Shown piece after piece: positions 10,286-22,600 of a stretch of DNA of 64,000 nucleotides. A program made the position numbers and the translations under genes. Each line of letters starts with the position of its first letter. The stretch's first letter is position 1. The stretch covers positions 7,310,999 through 7,374,998 of the forward strand of contig NC_092565.1 in the NCBI RefSeq assembly GCF_037975245.1. The letters are read 5' to 3'. Below the pieces are notes generated by a model. That model was not told the origin of the DNA. It did no database searches and saw nothing but the letters and a program-made list of their open reading frames with translations. Source of the stretch: Apostichopus japonicus. Taxonomy: Eukaryota > Echinodermata > Holothuroidea > Aspidochirotida > Stichopodidae.

Positions 10286-12276
10286 GGGAGGGGTTTAAAG
10301 CGCATGAGATCCTTACGGTCAAATACCTAGTTAAATAGCCAGTATAGATATTATGCCAGTAGCTGCTAATTTATACAGCTTTCTGGTGATTTAACACGAC
10401 AACACCTGCAGATTCTGATGGATGAAGAGTGCGGTGGCTAAAAGAAGCACTTTGGGTGTATATATATGATATTTTACGAATTTTTAAAACATATTTTCTA
10501 ACAAGTCATGTCGTTATTTACAAACGCGCATGTGCGTCAGGACCACATGTCACGTATAGTTACCTCATAACATAGTGCACGGATAGACTTGCTCTGATAT
10601 GGCTCGGGTTGTTTGTCCCTATTTATTATATTTGGAATGAAAATTGTAAATTGTATTGCCAACCTGGTAATTCCATAGGCTAGTGGGTCTTTAAGACGTG
10701 CTCCTATGCAGTGCTTAACGTTTTATTCATCACTATGTCAGTTCGAATTGGTAAGTGTTTCGTAGACGAAAGAAGAACTTAATGCTAAAAGTGAGGGTAT
10801 TTGCTTAACTTTGTATGATAATGATTTTGAGATTTACTTTCTCTGTTATTCGAACATCTACTGTGTCATATATACTTATCTGTTGCATGCAGAGGTTACT
10901 CCAGTTACGTGCAAAAACTGCAAGGAGACTTGTGTTGCTAAGACACAACGAACCCTGTCGTCTGCTTCTCGTGTCTATGTAAATCGTGTAAAGTTCTGAT
11001 CAGCTGCAGTTCGATTGTTTGAAAAAAAAAATCTCAATGCAGCAATTTTGGAATTGAAAATTGCGGTAAACAGTGAAAATACGTGTAAAGGCCCACCAGT
11101 TAGCTACGAGATCATGACATTAGTGGTTGTAGAATACACATTCAAGAAGTGCTATGAGAGTTATAGTATACTACATGGGTGCACGTCACATGATCCTTCA
11201 TAGTTAATACGTTTTTCATTGTCTCCTTAAACTGACTATACGTTAGTCCATATCTATATATACGTCGATGTATATCACTGAATGGCTTAACCAAAATGCA
11301 CACTAATTGTTTTACTATCTGTTAGTAGGCTCACTTTCACCTATGTCATTAGATCCATTTGACCAAATACATATATGAACCGGTCGGTAAACGACTTACA
11401 CATTTCTAACTCTCATTTTTTCCCCAAAAGTTTCATACTAACTATAAGAACTTGCTTCTCCGACGTAGCAGTTCACTCAGCAAGTTCAGAAACCGTGCTT
11501 CAAGGGAGAATTGTGACATTGGTCAATCATTGATTTAACAATGATACCTTAAAGAAATTAAACAGATTTTACTATATTATCTCGACCAGGATCAATGACC
11601 AGGATTCTCACAAACTTATGAATATTGTGAGACCTTTGAAATCGGAAAGCTTACATCAATTTTGTACTAATATTAGATAGGAAAATATAACTATATCCCT
11701 TTTTTATATATTAATATCAATATTGTCATATAAAACGGTGTTGGCCTGTTGAATGATTATATTATAATATGTAAGCTTGTCTACCGCTGCCACCCCCTCC
11801 CAACCCCCGTGCCTCAACATTCACTGTTTCCTCACTCGAACTCTTTCGCAGTCACGGTATTTGAGGTTGGTGAAACTTATGCGATATCGCATGCAGAGCT
11901 AAAAAAAAGCAAAACGAAAACAAATAATGAAGCAAAGAATAACAAACCCACAAATTGAAACTAGATTAAACTTAATTCTTTGCTTGAGTGCCTGCAGCTC
12001 GAATTGATTTTCTAAGTGAGACTAAATACAAGTGTAATTTTCAAGTAAATGTTCAGCTTATGACGACATTATTGTTAATTGGAGGAGATATATACAATCT
12101 GTTTGAATACTGACCGATTAAAACTTTCTCGCTTGTGTGTTTAGATACTTGTACGGTAGGGGCAATGGCCTAATGTATTGACATGACCTTTTCTCAAAGG
12201 CAGACATACCTCTAAGATCGATATATTGCAAGATCTCCATAGTTTTTTACTCAGAACTGTAAATATATATATATAC

Positions 12277-12353
<77 letters not shown>

Positions 12354-14796
12354 CGCCTGTTTATCCAAACAATATGTAGTGACGTTCGGCGTTCCTAAAC
12401 GGATCACTTTCAAACCGGACACATTTAACAAGGGTTACCAAAAGTACCATTACAACAGAAATCAAAGCCATGTTCAACCTTTTCTAAAGCAGCAGATATA
12501 ATTAAAGCTATATTCAAACCATTTAAGCTAAGCAACTGTCTGAAAGGCAAAGCTACATCCGGATGGAAGTGGTCAACTTTATAGGAATCTCAAATTAGAA
12601 CAAGGCTATATTACCGGTGCAATCATGGGGAACTTTATCTACTAAACGTGTGGCATATGTTCCTTACAGAATTTGAGCCTCTATATGCTTACATATATAT
12701 ATATATATGTGTGTGTACTGCATGAAGAGACAAACTTAAGATTTATTTCTAGAAGGGCTTTTGTGACGCTGGGGTAGTTGAATTTGACGGCCTCATGTAT
12801 GGGGGCGTGTGTCTCTTCAAGTCTCCAGGGAACCTTTAAAAATGTCAAAGTGTCTGTTTTAATAGCGTCAAATATACAGGAAGGTCACAAAAAGTGTAAC
12901 TTCCGACACTAAATTGGTAAATAACAATCACCGCCCCCCCCCCACGGGCTTGGCCTCTACAATACATCCAATGAATCGTCGTCCCGTGACCCGTTCCATG
13001 TGGTGCTGAAATAGACATTGAACGCGAAATTAGGAATTGATAAAGGCCTACTCTTTGAGAAAATTCACCCAAGATATAGAGAGCTTGGGCACGAAAGAAA
13101 GAAAAACGAATCCAGCTGGTTTAGTCAATGACATTCCCTTTACTCGAGACTATACACGTGATCATGACGGAACCGGTGGATTTTGTATGTACCATATAAG
13201 GAATGTGCAGTTAGAAAGGTAAATACAACAAATTTATGGTTATCACATGAAGTCCTGCATTAAACTATATCATGCCCACTATAAAGCCTCTTTCAACCCA
13301 CTTTTGTTGCAGCTTAAAGAGAATACGGTAACAATATATATATGTTGTATTAATACTCACATAGAAAACAGCGCTTATGTAAAATATATAATTTATAGTA
13401 TATTATAACTCAATGGTTGAACAATATTGTTATTAAACTTCACGATCAATTTTAATTCCATAACCGTCGGATGTAGGTAACCCTGCACGTGCAGTAAACC
13501 GTTCTTGAACAGAATGAATATATGCTGCAAGTTGGTTCTAATTAACTGAGCGATAAGCAGGGCTGTCAATTAACCAAATAAGTATAGGTTGAATATAGAC
13601 GTTAATCAATTAATCTAGAACTATCGTGGTTTCATACGGACGAACAAGATAGTTTGACGAACTACAGTTAGTGCACACTTAAAAGCTTTCGGCTTGGAGA
13701 TGTTTTGGCGAGTTCATATTAACAACTTAAGTTTCGGTGTGTATTTGTTTGTTCTCTTTCGTACTTTCTGTGTGAATTAATGGGAAGTAACCTATGTGAT
13801 GAGCCTAACGCCACAGTCTCCTGTTTTTTTTTTTTGGGGGGGGGGGTTTTGGTGTCCTTTGTTGCTTCAGTCTTATGAAAGTATTATATATAGGCTACCA
13901 TCCATATACTGTTGGTCTCGGCCGGTTTCATTTACATAATCGGTTGTCAAAATAATTTTCCCTTTACGAACAAGAGCACTTACCTATACATATACACCAA
14001 ACGCATTTCGTAAATAAGGAGTTGCAGTATGTTAACATCTCGATCCACGTACGCATCAACAACTTCTTTTTCTTTAAGTTTCAACACACATGCCATAATA
14101 CAGCCTCACTGTATATGATCCATTAGTAGGTAATATGGAGATCACACCTAGCGTTTTCATATGGAATGAAATGCACGCGGTAGAAACTATGCCGTTAACC
14201 CATGCACCCAATATAAACAAACGGGCACAAAAAACAAACAATTTGATCCACTCTAAAACCCAACTCTCCCCCCCCCCCCCCTTCACATCGAGCGTAACGG
14301 TATGATAATGACGATGTTACGTCAAATGTCCCTAATGTCCCTTGTAATAGAAACGCACGTTGTAGGTATCCGCAGCCCTATAGAAACACTTGAAAAGCAA
14401 AGTATTTGAGCCTCTTTTCATGTACCACCCAATGACCTCTACCACCTGGTAGAGCTGGTCAGTGGTACAACCATGCATTGCCGCATCAAATACCGATCAC
14501 CATTCCACCGATTGTTAAACAAATTTCAGATAAACATATGTTTTACATCATAATGAGTGCTCTATGGAACTTCGGTAAGTTGACCAATCAAGGTTTAGAC
14601 AGATTTGGTATAGCCGCATGTAGCAGGGATTAAATAGCAATAGCAGGATTCCAGGCCACACGGTTGCATATTCCCCTTGACATAACGAAAGGGTGAAGAC
14701 CAGTTTTCAGTTGGACCTTTTCAAACATAGATCATGCACCCTCACTGAAGGAGGGATCGTGTGTGTCAGGCATTTAATTACTAATGAAGACCAGAC
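10286..14796. other. Intergenic, no gene recognised
   Basis: It includes a (TA)n tract (about 12262-12352), a T/G homopolymer junction at about 13824-13846 and a C-tract near 14270. Two short forward frames at about 10886-11203 contain a Cys-x-x-Cys stretch and sit after a splice-acceptor-like site, but show no known domain. A frame at about 13037-13220 ends at a donor-like gtaaat. I cannot support either as an exon. Confidence 0.45.
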
Positions 14797-14907
14797 AACA
14801 ATGTTGCAAGTTCGAAAGCCTCTTTATCCCAGAAAGAACGAAGTATGGTATGTCTCTCTTTCACTTTCTAGTATCTCTGTGAATGGTTTTAACCATATAT
14901 AGAGATA

Positions 14908-15092
14908 CATGCGCTTCTCTGCCTTTTGGCTAAGGTTATGTCTAGTATCTATTTCTATTGCTAAGGGACTCGTGGTACACATAATCGTCGCAAGGGCATT
15001 TGTCACCGTCTCTATGTAAAGGGGGCTGAGAGTGGATCAGTTATAGTTTTAGTGCCCCGGCTCTATCTTTATGTGACTTTTCTTACAATGTT
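14908..15092 (+). mobile_element. U2-snRNA-headed SINE, copy 1
   Basis: It opens with a close match to the 5' end of U2 snRNA (gcgcttctctgccttttggc, then ctaagg and tagtatct) for about 45 bp, then leaves U2 completely. The body includes gagagtggatcagt and tagttttagtgcccc and ends gtgacttttctta. The same body follows the same head at 34423. Flanks resemble each other (tatatagagata on the left, tatatagata on the right) but are eroded. Because the 3' two thirds are not U2, this is not a plain U2 gene or pseudogene. Confidence 0.75.
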
Positions 15093-15106
15093 ATATAGAT
15101 ATTCCA

Positions 15107-15317
15107 GTTGGGACGATATTTTGCTATACAGTCCCGCTATAACCGATCAGAGCACTTGTATTGACAGTGGATGAACAGTATGGATATCTTCTATCGGATA
15201 AAGGTTACAATCTGTCCACACTGTCGCTGAGGGTTGCTTTAAAGCAAGCATGATCTGAGTGGACAGTACAGAGTGATGGTATTTGCGTTAGCATATTATC
15301 CCAACTGGCGCTGAAGA
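15107..15317. mobile_element. Short inverted-repeat element (MITE-like)
   Basis: The left end ccagttgggacgatatt and the right end attatcccaactgg are imperfect inverted repeats about 200 bp apart. The inner part shares 'tttaaagca' and 'gcacttgtattgacagt'-type words with 22509-22740, so a family is likely. No clear target duplication is visible. Confidence 0.5.
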
Positions 15318-16532
15318 ATAACAATCATTTGGAATTTTTTGAACCGTTCATGATTATACGGTTACAGTATATGGATGATAGAGTGGATCAAGTTGTTTAG
15401 TTTTCGTGCCCAGGAACTTTTGTTGGTGACTTTCTGACTTAAAGATGACTTCCATCACTAGTCAGTCAAATATACTACTACAATAATGTTCCAATTTCGA
15501 AGACCTCTGTGACCCAGAAATACGAAAGATGGTAAGTGTCTTATTTCCTCAGTTTTCTACCAGAGTGGTTGGATACGATTTGACCAATGTTAGGTATTCT
15601 TGTCAACGAAGATTAATGTTCATGAGCTATAGGCGAGACGTCATGTCGTACATAAGGGCATATATATACGGTGGGGCCTTATTCATTCATACTAGAATCC
15701 CTTGTTTATTAAATAACTTTCTGATGTAAATATGGAATGATTAGTTCTTGCAAAAAAATGTTCGTGCATGATTTTCTGGATTTAGTTCATAAAGACTATC
15801 AAGTTGGATGCAGATTCATGTAACAATTACAAGTTGTTTTAGCCATGAACAATGAGACGTTACCTGAATACCCCTTTTACGATGTCTATTCCACTATAGA
15901 AATAAAATAAAATAAAACTGTTAGCAAACTGCTTATCCACTAGAGAGCCTGTGTAATAGAATGTGTAAAAGTAAGTTGGCCACTATAGAAATAAGTTAGT
16001 ATGTGTGCGCTGTGTCAAGCATGGCCAGCATTAATATGCAGTGAGGGGTAGCAAAACTGAGAGGTCGTACGTAATAGCCTCTTATACTAAATGAACTATA
16101 ATTAACACTCTTTGGGAAATTTTTAGAAAAAAAACTTTGTCTTATCTTTTTAGAATTGCTACTTGCAACCACGGCAAACATGTTTTAGATCAATTGGTTT
16201 AGATCAATATTTAATTCTACGCAAACGTTTAAAATAGCAAAGCAAGCTAAATAAATCGCCTTTTTATTCAAGATCCCCATGGTCTTTCGGTCTGTTTGGC
16301 GTGCCATAAATGCAGATCGATCCTATTGTACCCACAGAAATTGTATTAATATCTTTGATGGTACCGCGAACTAGAGTCTCTATAAAGAAACTCTACCGCG
16401 AACCAGATTACGGTATCACTATCGATCGGCGCGGTACTTTTGTACTACAGTTGTTTAGACCCCACTTAGTTGCGAACCCACCAACTAGAAGCATGAAACC
16501 TCACCAGATTTGTCAAACGACCATTGAAGGAT
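15318..16532. other. Intergenic and presumed 5' flank of the SIMC1/SLF2-like gene
   Basis: A fragment of the U2-headed SINE body lies at about 15375-15440 (tagttttcgtgcccagg, then ggtgactttct). About 15486-15533 resembles 14797-14853, pointing to a local duplication. No TATA box or exon is recognised ahead of the ATG at 16533. Confidence 0.4.
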
Positions 16533-16607
16533 ATGGCTGAGGAACGTAACAACATCATAATTGTATCTTCAGATTCAGAAAGTGATGATGGAATACAACC
16601 CCTAAAC
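16533..16607 (+). CDS. SIMC1: SIMC1/SLF2-like exon 1 with SUMO-interacting motif
   Basis: A 25-codon exon: MAEERNN, then IIIVSSDSESDDG, then IQPLN. It ends phase 0 at the donor gtaggt (16608). It is too short to stand out as an open frame. It was found from the motif and confirmed by frame agreement with exon 2 (which opens LPDKKAVNRQ). An in-frame upstream start was not seen. Confidence 0.8.
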
Positions 16608-19600
16608 GTAGGTTGAATAATCGTTCGAACTTCGATCATGTATAAACATTTTAACCTAGCCTTAGTAACAGTACTAACATAACGCATCCTAGCCTAACGA
16701 CCGGCCAGTTCGTTAGGTAGACGACCTAGGCCTAGCCTATATTGCAAGTTATAACACTATAAGTTAGTACACTTATGACTATAGCCCTAGACTAGGCGTC
16801 CGAATAAGAGAGAGGTGACATTTCTTTTGCTGTATTTTCCTTATTTCATTTATCCTAGTTCTAGTAGTAGTTGTAACATGGTGGTGACTGTGTATGGTAA
16901 CTATGTAGGCCTAGTATGTGTGTTACGTACTGTGTTAACATAATTAACAGTATAGTTAAGGCTTCTCATATTGACGCACCCCCGTAATTGACGCACCTTC
17001 AATTATTACTATCAACAATACAGCAGGCCACCTAAACTTTTTGCAGTCAAGCAGAATGACATATTTCATGAGTTTGAATCCATTTCAGCTATTTGCTGAC
17101 CAAATTGTTGTATTTTGTAAGCTTTTATCACCCTCCAACCAGTTTTGCACATTTTTGGGCATTTGGAAATCTTACTCCCAAAAAATAACCAACATTACCT
17201 CAATATGATAACACTGCTCTCTGGAACCTGACCAGTCTGAGCTTAGAGGCTCAGAGCATAGCAAACAGCATCTTAAGTCAATGGATGTATACTTAGGCCT
17301 ACACTACAGTTAGCTTGACAACGAATGTGTCAATTTAGGGGTATGAAAGAACTTTACACGGCAGACATTTTGTGGTCAAATTCTGCTCAATTGTATGGTG
17401 CATAAGCACAGAACCTTAAATATTTTGAAATTATAACATTTCTGAGGAACTACACATGTGAAAAACACATACAGTTGAGTGATTTGGATTATTCCTTGAT
17501 AGATATCGTTGATCAAATCCTTAAGTGCGTCAATTATGAGCCCACTATGCTACAATATTAACAGGTTAAATGGGCAAGAAGCTTGGGCACATGCCCCATG
17601 GAAAGCCCAACCATAGAAAACCCCAGCACAGAAATACACACAAAATATATATTTTTTAAATTATGTAAAAAAAATCAATTAAAAAGTGCCCCCTTAACCG
17701 TGTTCAGTCTTAGTAAAGAAAGTATCAAAGTTTTTCTTACAAAGACAGCACAGAATCAGAACTAACAACTCATTCAGTCAAGTTATTCCATTCATACACA
17801 ACCCTTTGAAAGAAGCTAAATTTTCTAATATCCAGACTAGAAAAATTTGAGATTATGACTACGAGTTTGAGAAACAGTTGAACCCATCAAAACACACAAG
17901 CACCTAAAAGAATCACTAGTTGTAAGGAACTTACAAACCTAATCTACAAAACCATAAAGGAAAGAGCCAAAGTTGTCATGTGCAGTGAAACAAGGAAATG
18001 TATTTGTATTTGAGACTTTTGCTTCTCGTGGATATTCCACCCACTTAGCAGAATAATACAGTAAACTTCAAGGCATGTGCAAAGTTACGTTTTTCCTATG
18101 ATCAGTTTGATTATCGAACCTTACAAGTATAATTCTTTCTATTTCTAGTGGAATATGGTCAAAACATCAATGAAATCACAAAGCTGAAAGATTAACCTAG
18201 CCTAAGTAGTAACACTAACATAACACACCCTAGGCCAAATGTAGCCTAACGTGTAACCACTGAGAAGAATCAGGGAGATTGTCATCACTGCTATCTTCTA
18301 AAATAACATTATTGTCCTTGCTATCAAAGTTTACTGTACAAACCATCACACTAGTAGTTAAGTAAGCCCTCATCCAGGTTGATACGAGTGCTTTCACTGA
18401 TTTGATGTTATAAACCTATTAGCTAGGCTAGGTCAAGGGTAGGTTAAGTTAGGTAAAAGTTAAGTTAGGTTATATATAAATTTTGTAAACTTGTACAATT
18501 TATGTTATGTTGAATCTGTTGTGTTGATACCTGAAGTGATAAAATAAATAAACGAAACGAGGTTAAGTTAGGCAAGGCTTATGTTGTTTCATCAGTCACT
18601 TAGAAAAAGCAATCAGCAGTTCAGACAAGACTGTGTCACTGGTGCAGATCAGTGTTGGCAACTACTTGCTCACAACGATCATGGCCGAAGAGTAATTAGT
18701 TATAGGCTAGTCTAGGCCTATATAAAAGAAAGGTTTGTCATAGCCGAAGCTATATTAGGCTAACGGTTAACCCACCATGGAACGTTCATGCAAGAGTTTC
18801 AGCATACTGTAAATTTAAAAAAAAAGTGTACCCTAGTGTAGTTTTGAATGTTTATGTCATGTTTCTATAAAGGAGTGGTGGCCTTAGGGTCATTGAAGTC
18901 AATTCCAATGTAGGGCTTGGTTCCACAGAAAACAATTGTAGCAGCAACATTGTTACAAACACAGGACTCTGCGTCTGGGACCAAATGTTTTAGCCAGCAC
19001 GCAGAATATTCAAATTGCATACAGATGTAAACGTTTTTGTGTCAGAAACAAACCCCAAATGCAGATACCCACAACTTGGCCTATGCAAGACAAGTTTTGA
19101 ATGAACATCTTTCTTTCTTCTCAATAAACCACAACTTCTGATAATAATCAAAATTAATAATCTGAAAGACTGCCCTCATTTTCAGCCTACACAGTTTACC
19201 TGGGAATTGGAATGTCTTGATATCATATCCAGCTCTAAACAGTTTATTTCTATAAGCGTTGCATGTGAATATTATGTGTGAGAAAACTGTGCCTTGTTTG
19301 TCGTATTACAGTAGCAATATGGCTTGTCATGAACTTTTACAAGTATTTCTATATAAAATCTTCTTGAACTAGTCATGCATTGAAATTGACAATTTAGGCT
19401 TCTGTATACATATACTTTTAGAACATCACTATTTTGTGTCCTTCTTCATGGACTGCTATGAAGACTTGGTAAAGCTTTCTCAGTTCGGTCTGAAAAATTA
19501 CTAATCAGACTCAGCGCAAGGACTTTTTTGTTTTAAGTTACAGAAAATTCTGGAAAAGGGGCAAATGATTAAGTGACATTTTCCAATTTTCCCCTGAAAA

Positions 19601-22600
19601 GCTGTGATGTTGTATTAGTACATGGCGGTTCAACTTCATACTTGTCACATAGTACTGCATGTGGATTCATTTAGTGCGTACAAGCATCCTATTGTATTTT
19701 ATGTAGGTGAAAGTTCATGAATAATTTCGCCTCACCTCAGTAGAGAGGTAAATTGTGAAGCTCGTAAATAGGATCATATTACACTTTCAATACAGGATGA
19801 ATGAACTTATTACTGAAACCTGAGCCCTACAGTGTTTTTGTTGAGGTTATAAATTGGTCAGTCTTAAAACTGTACAATATCTACAGACATATAACTTGCT
19901 TGTTACTTTGCAGGTAGTTAACTTTTTAGAACGGTGTATGTTCAAAACTGTTACTACTTTTAGTGGGGATCAGTAGAAGTTAATCGCTTGATACCTTTGG
20001 TTGAAGTAGGATCTCCAAATTATAGACCCAGCTCCATACCGTAATCATGTAGGCCAATCTTAGTTCTACAAACCGTTTTGGTAAATTGGATTTTTTTGGG
20101 GGGAGGGGGGGAAAGAAGTTTTTGAAAAGGTTCTAGCCACCCCTATAATTGTTAAATTTTAAGTTATAAATAATTATATTTTGTTTAAATGATAAATGTC
20201 ATTTTTATGGGCTCTATTGAAGAGTCTTCTCTTCTGCTATGTTTGCACTAAGAATTGAAAATGACAAATTTATTCACGATCATTACATCAATAGAGGAAG
20301 AATGAGTTTTCAATGCCTACATACTGTACTGTATGGAGATACAAAATGCTTTCTCTGTAAGGGATTGGTTATGTTTTATGGAATAATTTGGTTAAAGCCT
20401 CGTTTCATTTACTCCTTCATGACTAATATTACGACAATGTAATTGCAATAAATGAGAAAGATAAAAAATTGGAAATCCTAAAGTCATTTCAAACAAAACT
20501 TCAAAGGACCAGCTTAGACGAAGTGCAGCCTTTGAACTGTGTTTAGGATTTTTGTGTGAAATTGTCCAGCCTATTAGCTACATTGCAGGTTTAAAGGTCA
20601 CAATCAAGCTTTCCAGATGATCACTTGAAGTTAACAATGATCCAGAATTAAATATTGTATCCAACAATCCAATGGCAAGAGTGTTCCTTATAATAAGCGG
20701 TTACAACTGTTGAATCTCACCACACTGGAGCTTAGGAGGTTACGTGGGGACTTGATCCAGGTTTTCAAGATTTTGTATGGTTTCGACAATTTATCCTTTA
20801 CCGACTTTTTCATGTTTGCTTACAGTAGTTGTACCAGAGGTCATTGTCTTAAACTCCAAAAGTCACATAGTAGGATTAATATTCGGCATAACTTTTTTTC
20901 TAATAGGGTTGTGAATGAGTGGAATGGTTTGCCTGAGAAAGTTGTACTTGCAAGTAGTGTCAATGGGTTTAAGAATGCTTTGGACAAGCACTTTAAGCAT
21001 TGTAATCGAGTCTGAGTGTTTGTGTCTTCAGTTTTTTCTCTCTCTATAGGGTCCTTGATGGGGACTTAAGTGTCCCTCCTGATCCTTTTTTTCTACTAAA
21101 CATGTTCGCAGAGTACATGAAATTTGTCAAGAAAATTAACTAAGCCTGCTGGTTTTCTGGCATTATACCAAAAGAGAAATTTATGGTTTCCATATTTTTG
21201 TCCATGTTTCTTCATATTAGAAGTTATTATTAAGTGGATTAGTCAAGTCATTGAACTTGTGGAGTGTTGTGAGAAATTGAGTATTGAGTGTTCAAAATTT
21301 GCAAAACTTAACTACAAAGAAAAAGGAAAACAAAAAAGCTGGAGTTTTAAACCCCAGTTTGAGTTCATGATGTCGACCAGTAAGTTGAATGTAGGATGCC
21401 TGTCAGTTTGTTGCAAAGTTTTTCAAAATTGTAAAAGGTTCCCAGAGTCTGTATACCTTAAGGTACTATGAATGTAAACTTTGTAAACTTCTTAGTGAGA
21501 ATTTATATTGCCATGCCTTTGTTTTTATAATTTGGGGCGGAAGGAATTCTAATTTATCTGTAAATATCTTGTGAAGGACCCCTGTCCATCCCACCCCTCC
21601 TTCACCCACCGATCATTATATTACAGCGGTTATTGAAATTTGTTAAATCCTCTGATCATATCAGTTTGAATATGAAATCAAATTTACAAAAAAAAAGAAA
21701 ATGATTACCAGAGGCTTCAGAATCTAATCTCCAGCGTGACAAGTGAATTTAATCTCCCTCGAATGTCTAATGATCTATAATCTATTGTGATATCAATATC
21801 ACCAGCTATCTCTTACACACTGAATTAATTATGACATCGATACTCCATTTGTACCCATTGTTTGCCTACTTCTGCGTGGCGACCTGGCTCGACTTGATTG
21901 GTCCACGTGAATATAGTTGCCTGTAGTGGCAGTCATGTGCTTTTCAAAGTGTGTGGATGTGTCTCAGTGCTGAGCAGTGAGCACGGTGCTCAGGAATATA
22001 TATATATATATATATACATATGTATATAGACACTGTGTATCACAGTGAGTGTTATATATAGTATGCCATTGTAACAAGAAATTAGTCAGCCAGGGAATAC
22101 AACCTTTTGAGGAGGAAGTGTGATAGTTCTTGAATAGGCGAGTGAGCATGCTTCGGTACTCTCTATCATTGTGAGGCTTGATCTCTAGATATTGTTGATT
22201 CAGTCTTTGCAGGGTATGATTGTAGGAAGGTTTCAACTGTGTTCTGTGATACTGTGTAATTCTTTCCAACAGGAGTGGCATACATGGGTTGTAAAGTGTC
22301 AACAAGTGTCTTTTGACTTTGTACTGTGGCACTTTGTTCTTTTGGGGTGCAAGTAGTAACGGGTAAGTCTCCTATAGCAGGAAATCATTTGGTTGTAAAT
22401 CATGTCCACACTCTGCGTTGTACGTCCACACTCTGCAAAACTTTTTATTTTCCTTCCATACTTGACTATAAGTTAAAGTAATACTGAATAATGCATTGCG
22501 GTGCCTAGGCTGCAGCCAGTTGGGACAGCTTATTAATGCTAATACCTCTCTGTAACATGCTTTAAAGCACTAATTTTGACAGTATGAACAGTTCCTAGCC

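Noticed and set aside
9818-10286. Two 60-100-codon frames, one on each strand, that resemble each other
   Set aside because: Both lie over the palindromic MITE, so similarity between strands is expected from the inverted repeat.
10886-11203. Two short frames after a tgcatgcag acceptor, with CKNCKETC
   Set aside because: No known domain, frames not joined by a plausible intron, and no start or downstream exon found.
13037-13222. 61-codon frame ending at a gtaaat donor, with an HDGTGGFCMYHI stretch
   Set aside because: Slightly CUB-like wording but no paired exon, cysteine pattern or neighbour supports it.
14908-14960. A functional U2 snRNA gene
   Set aside because: Only the first 45 or so bases resemble U2; the Sm-site and later stem-loops are absent and the body recurs at another locus as a SINE.
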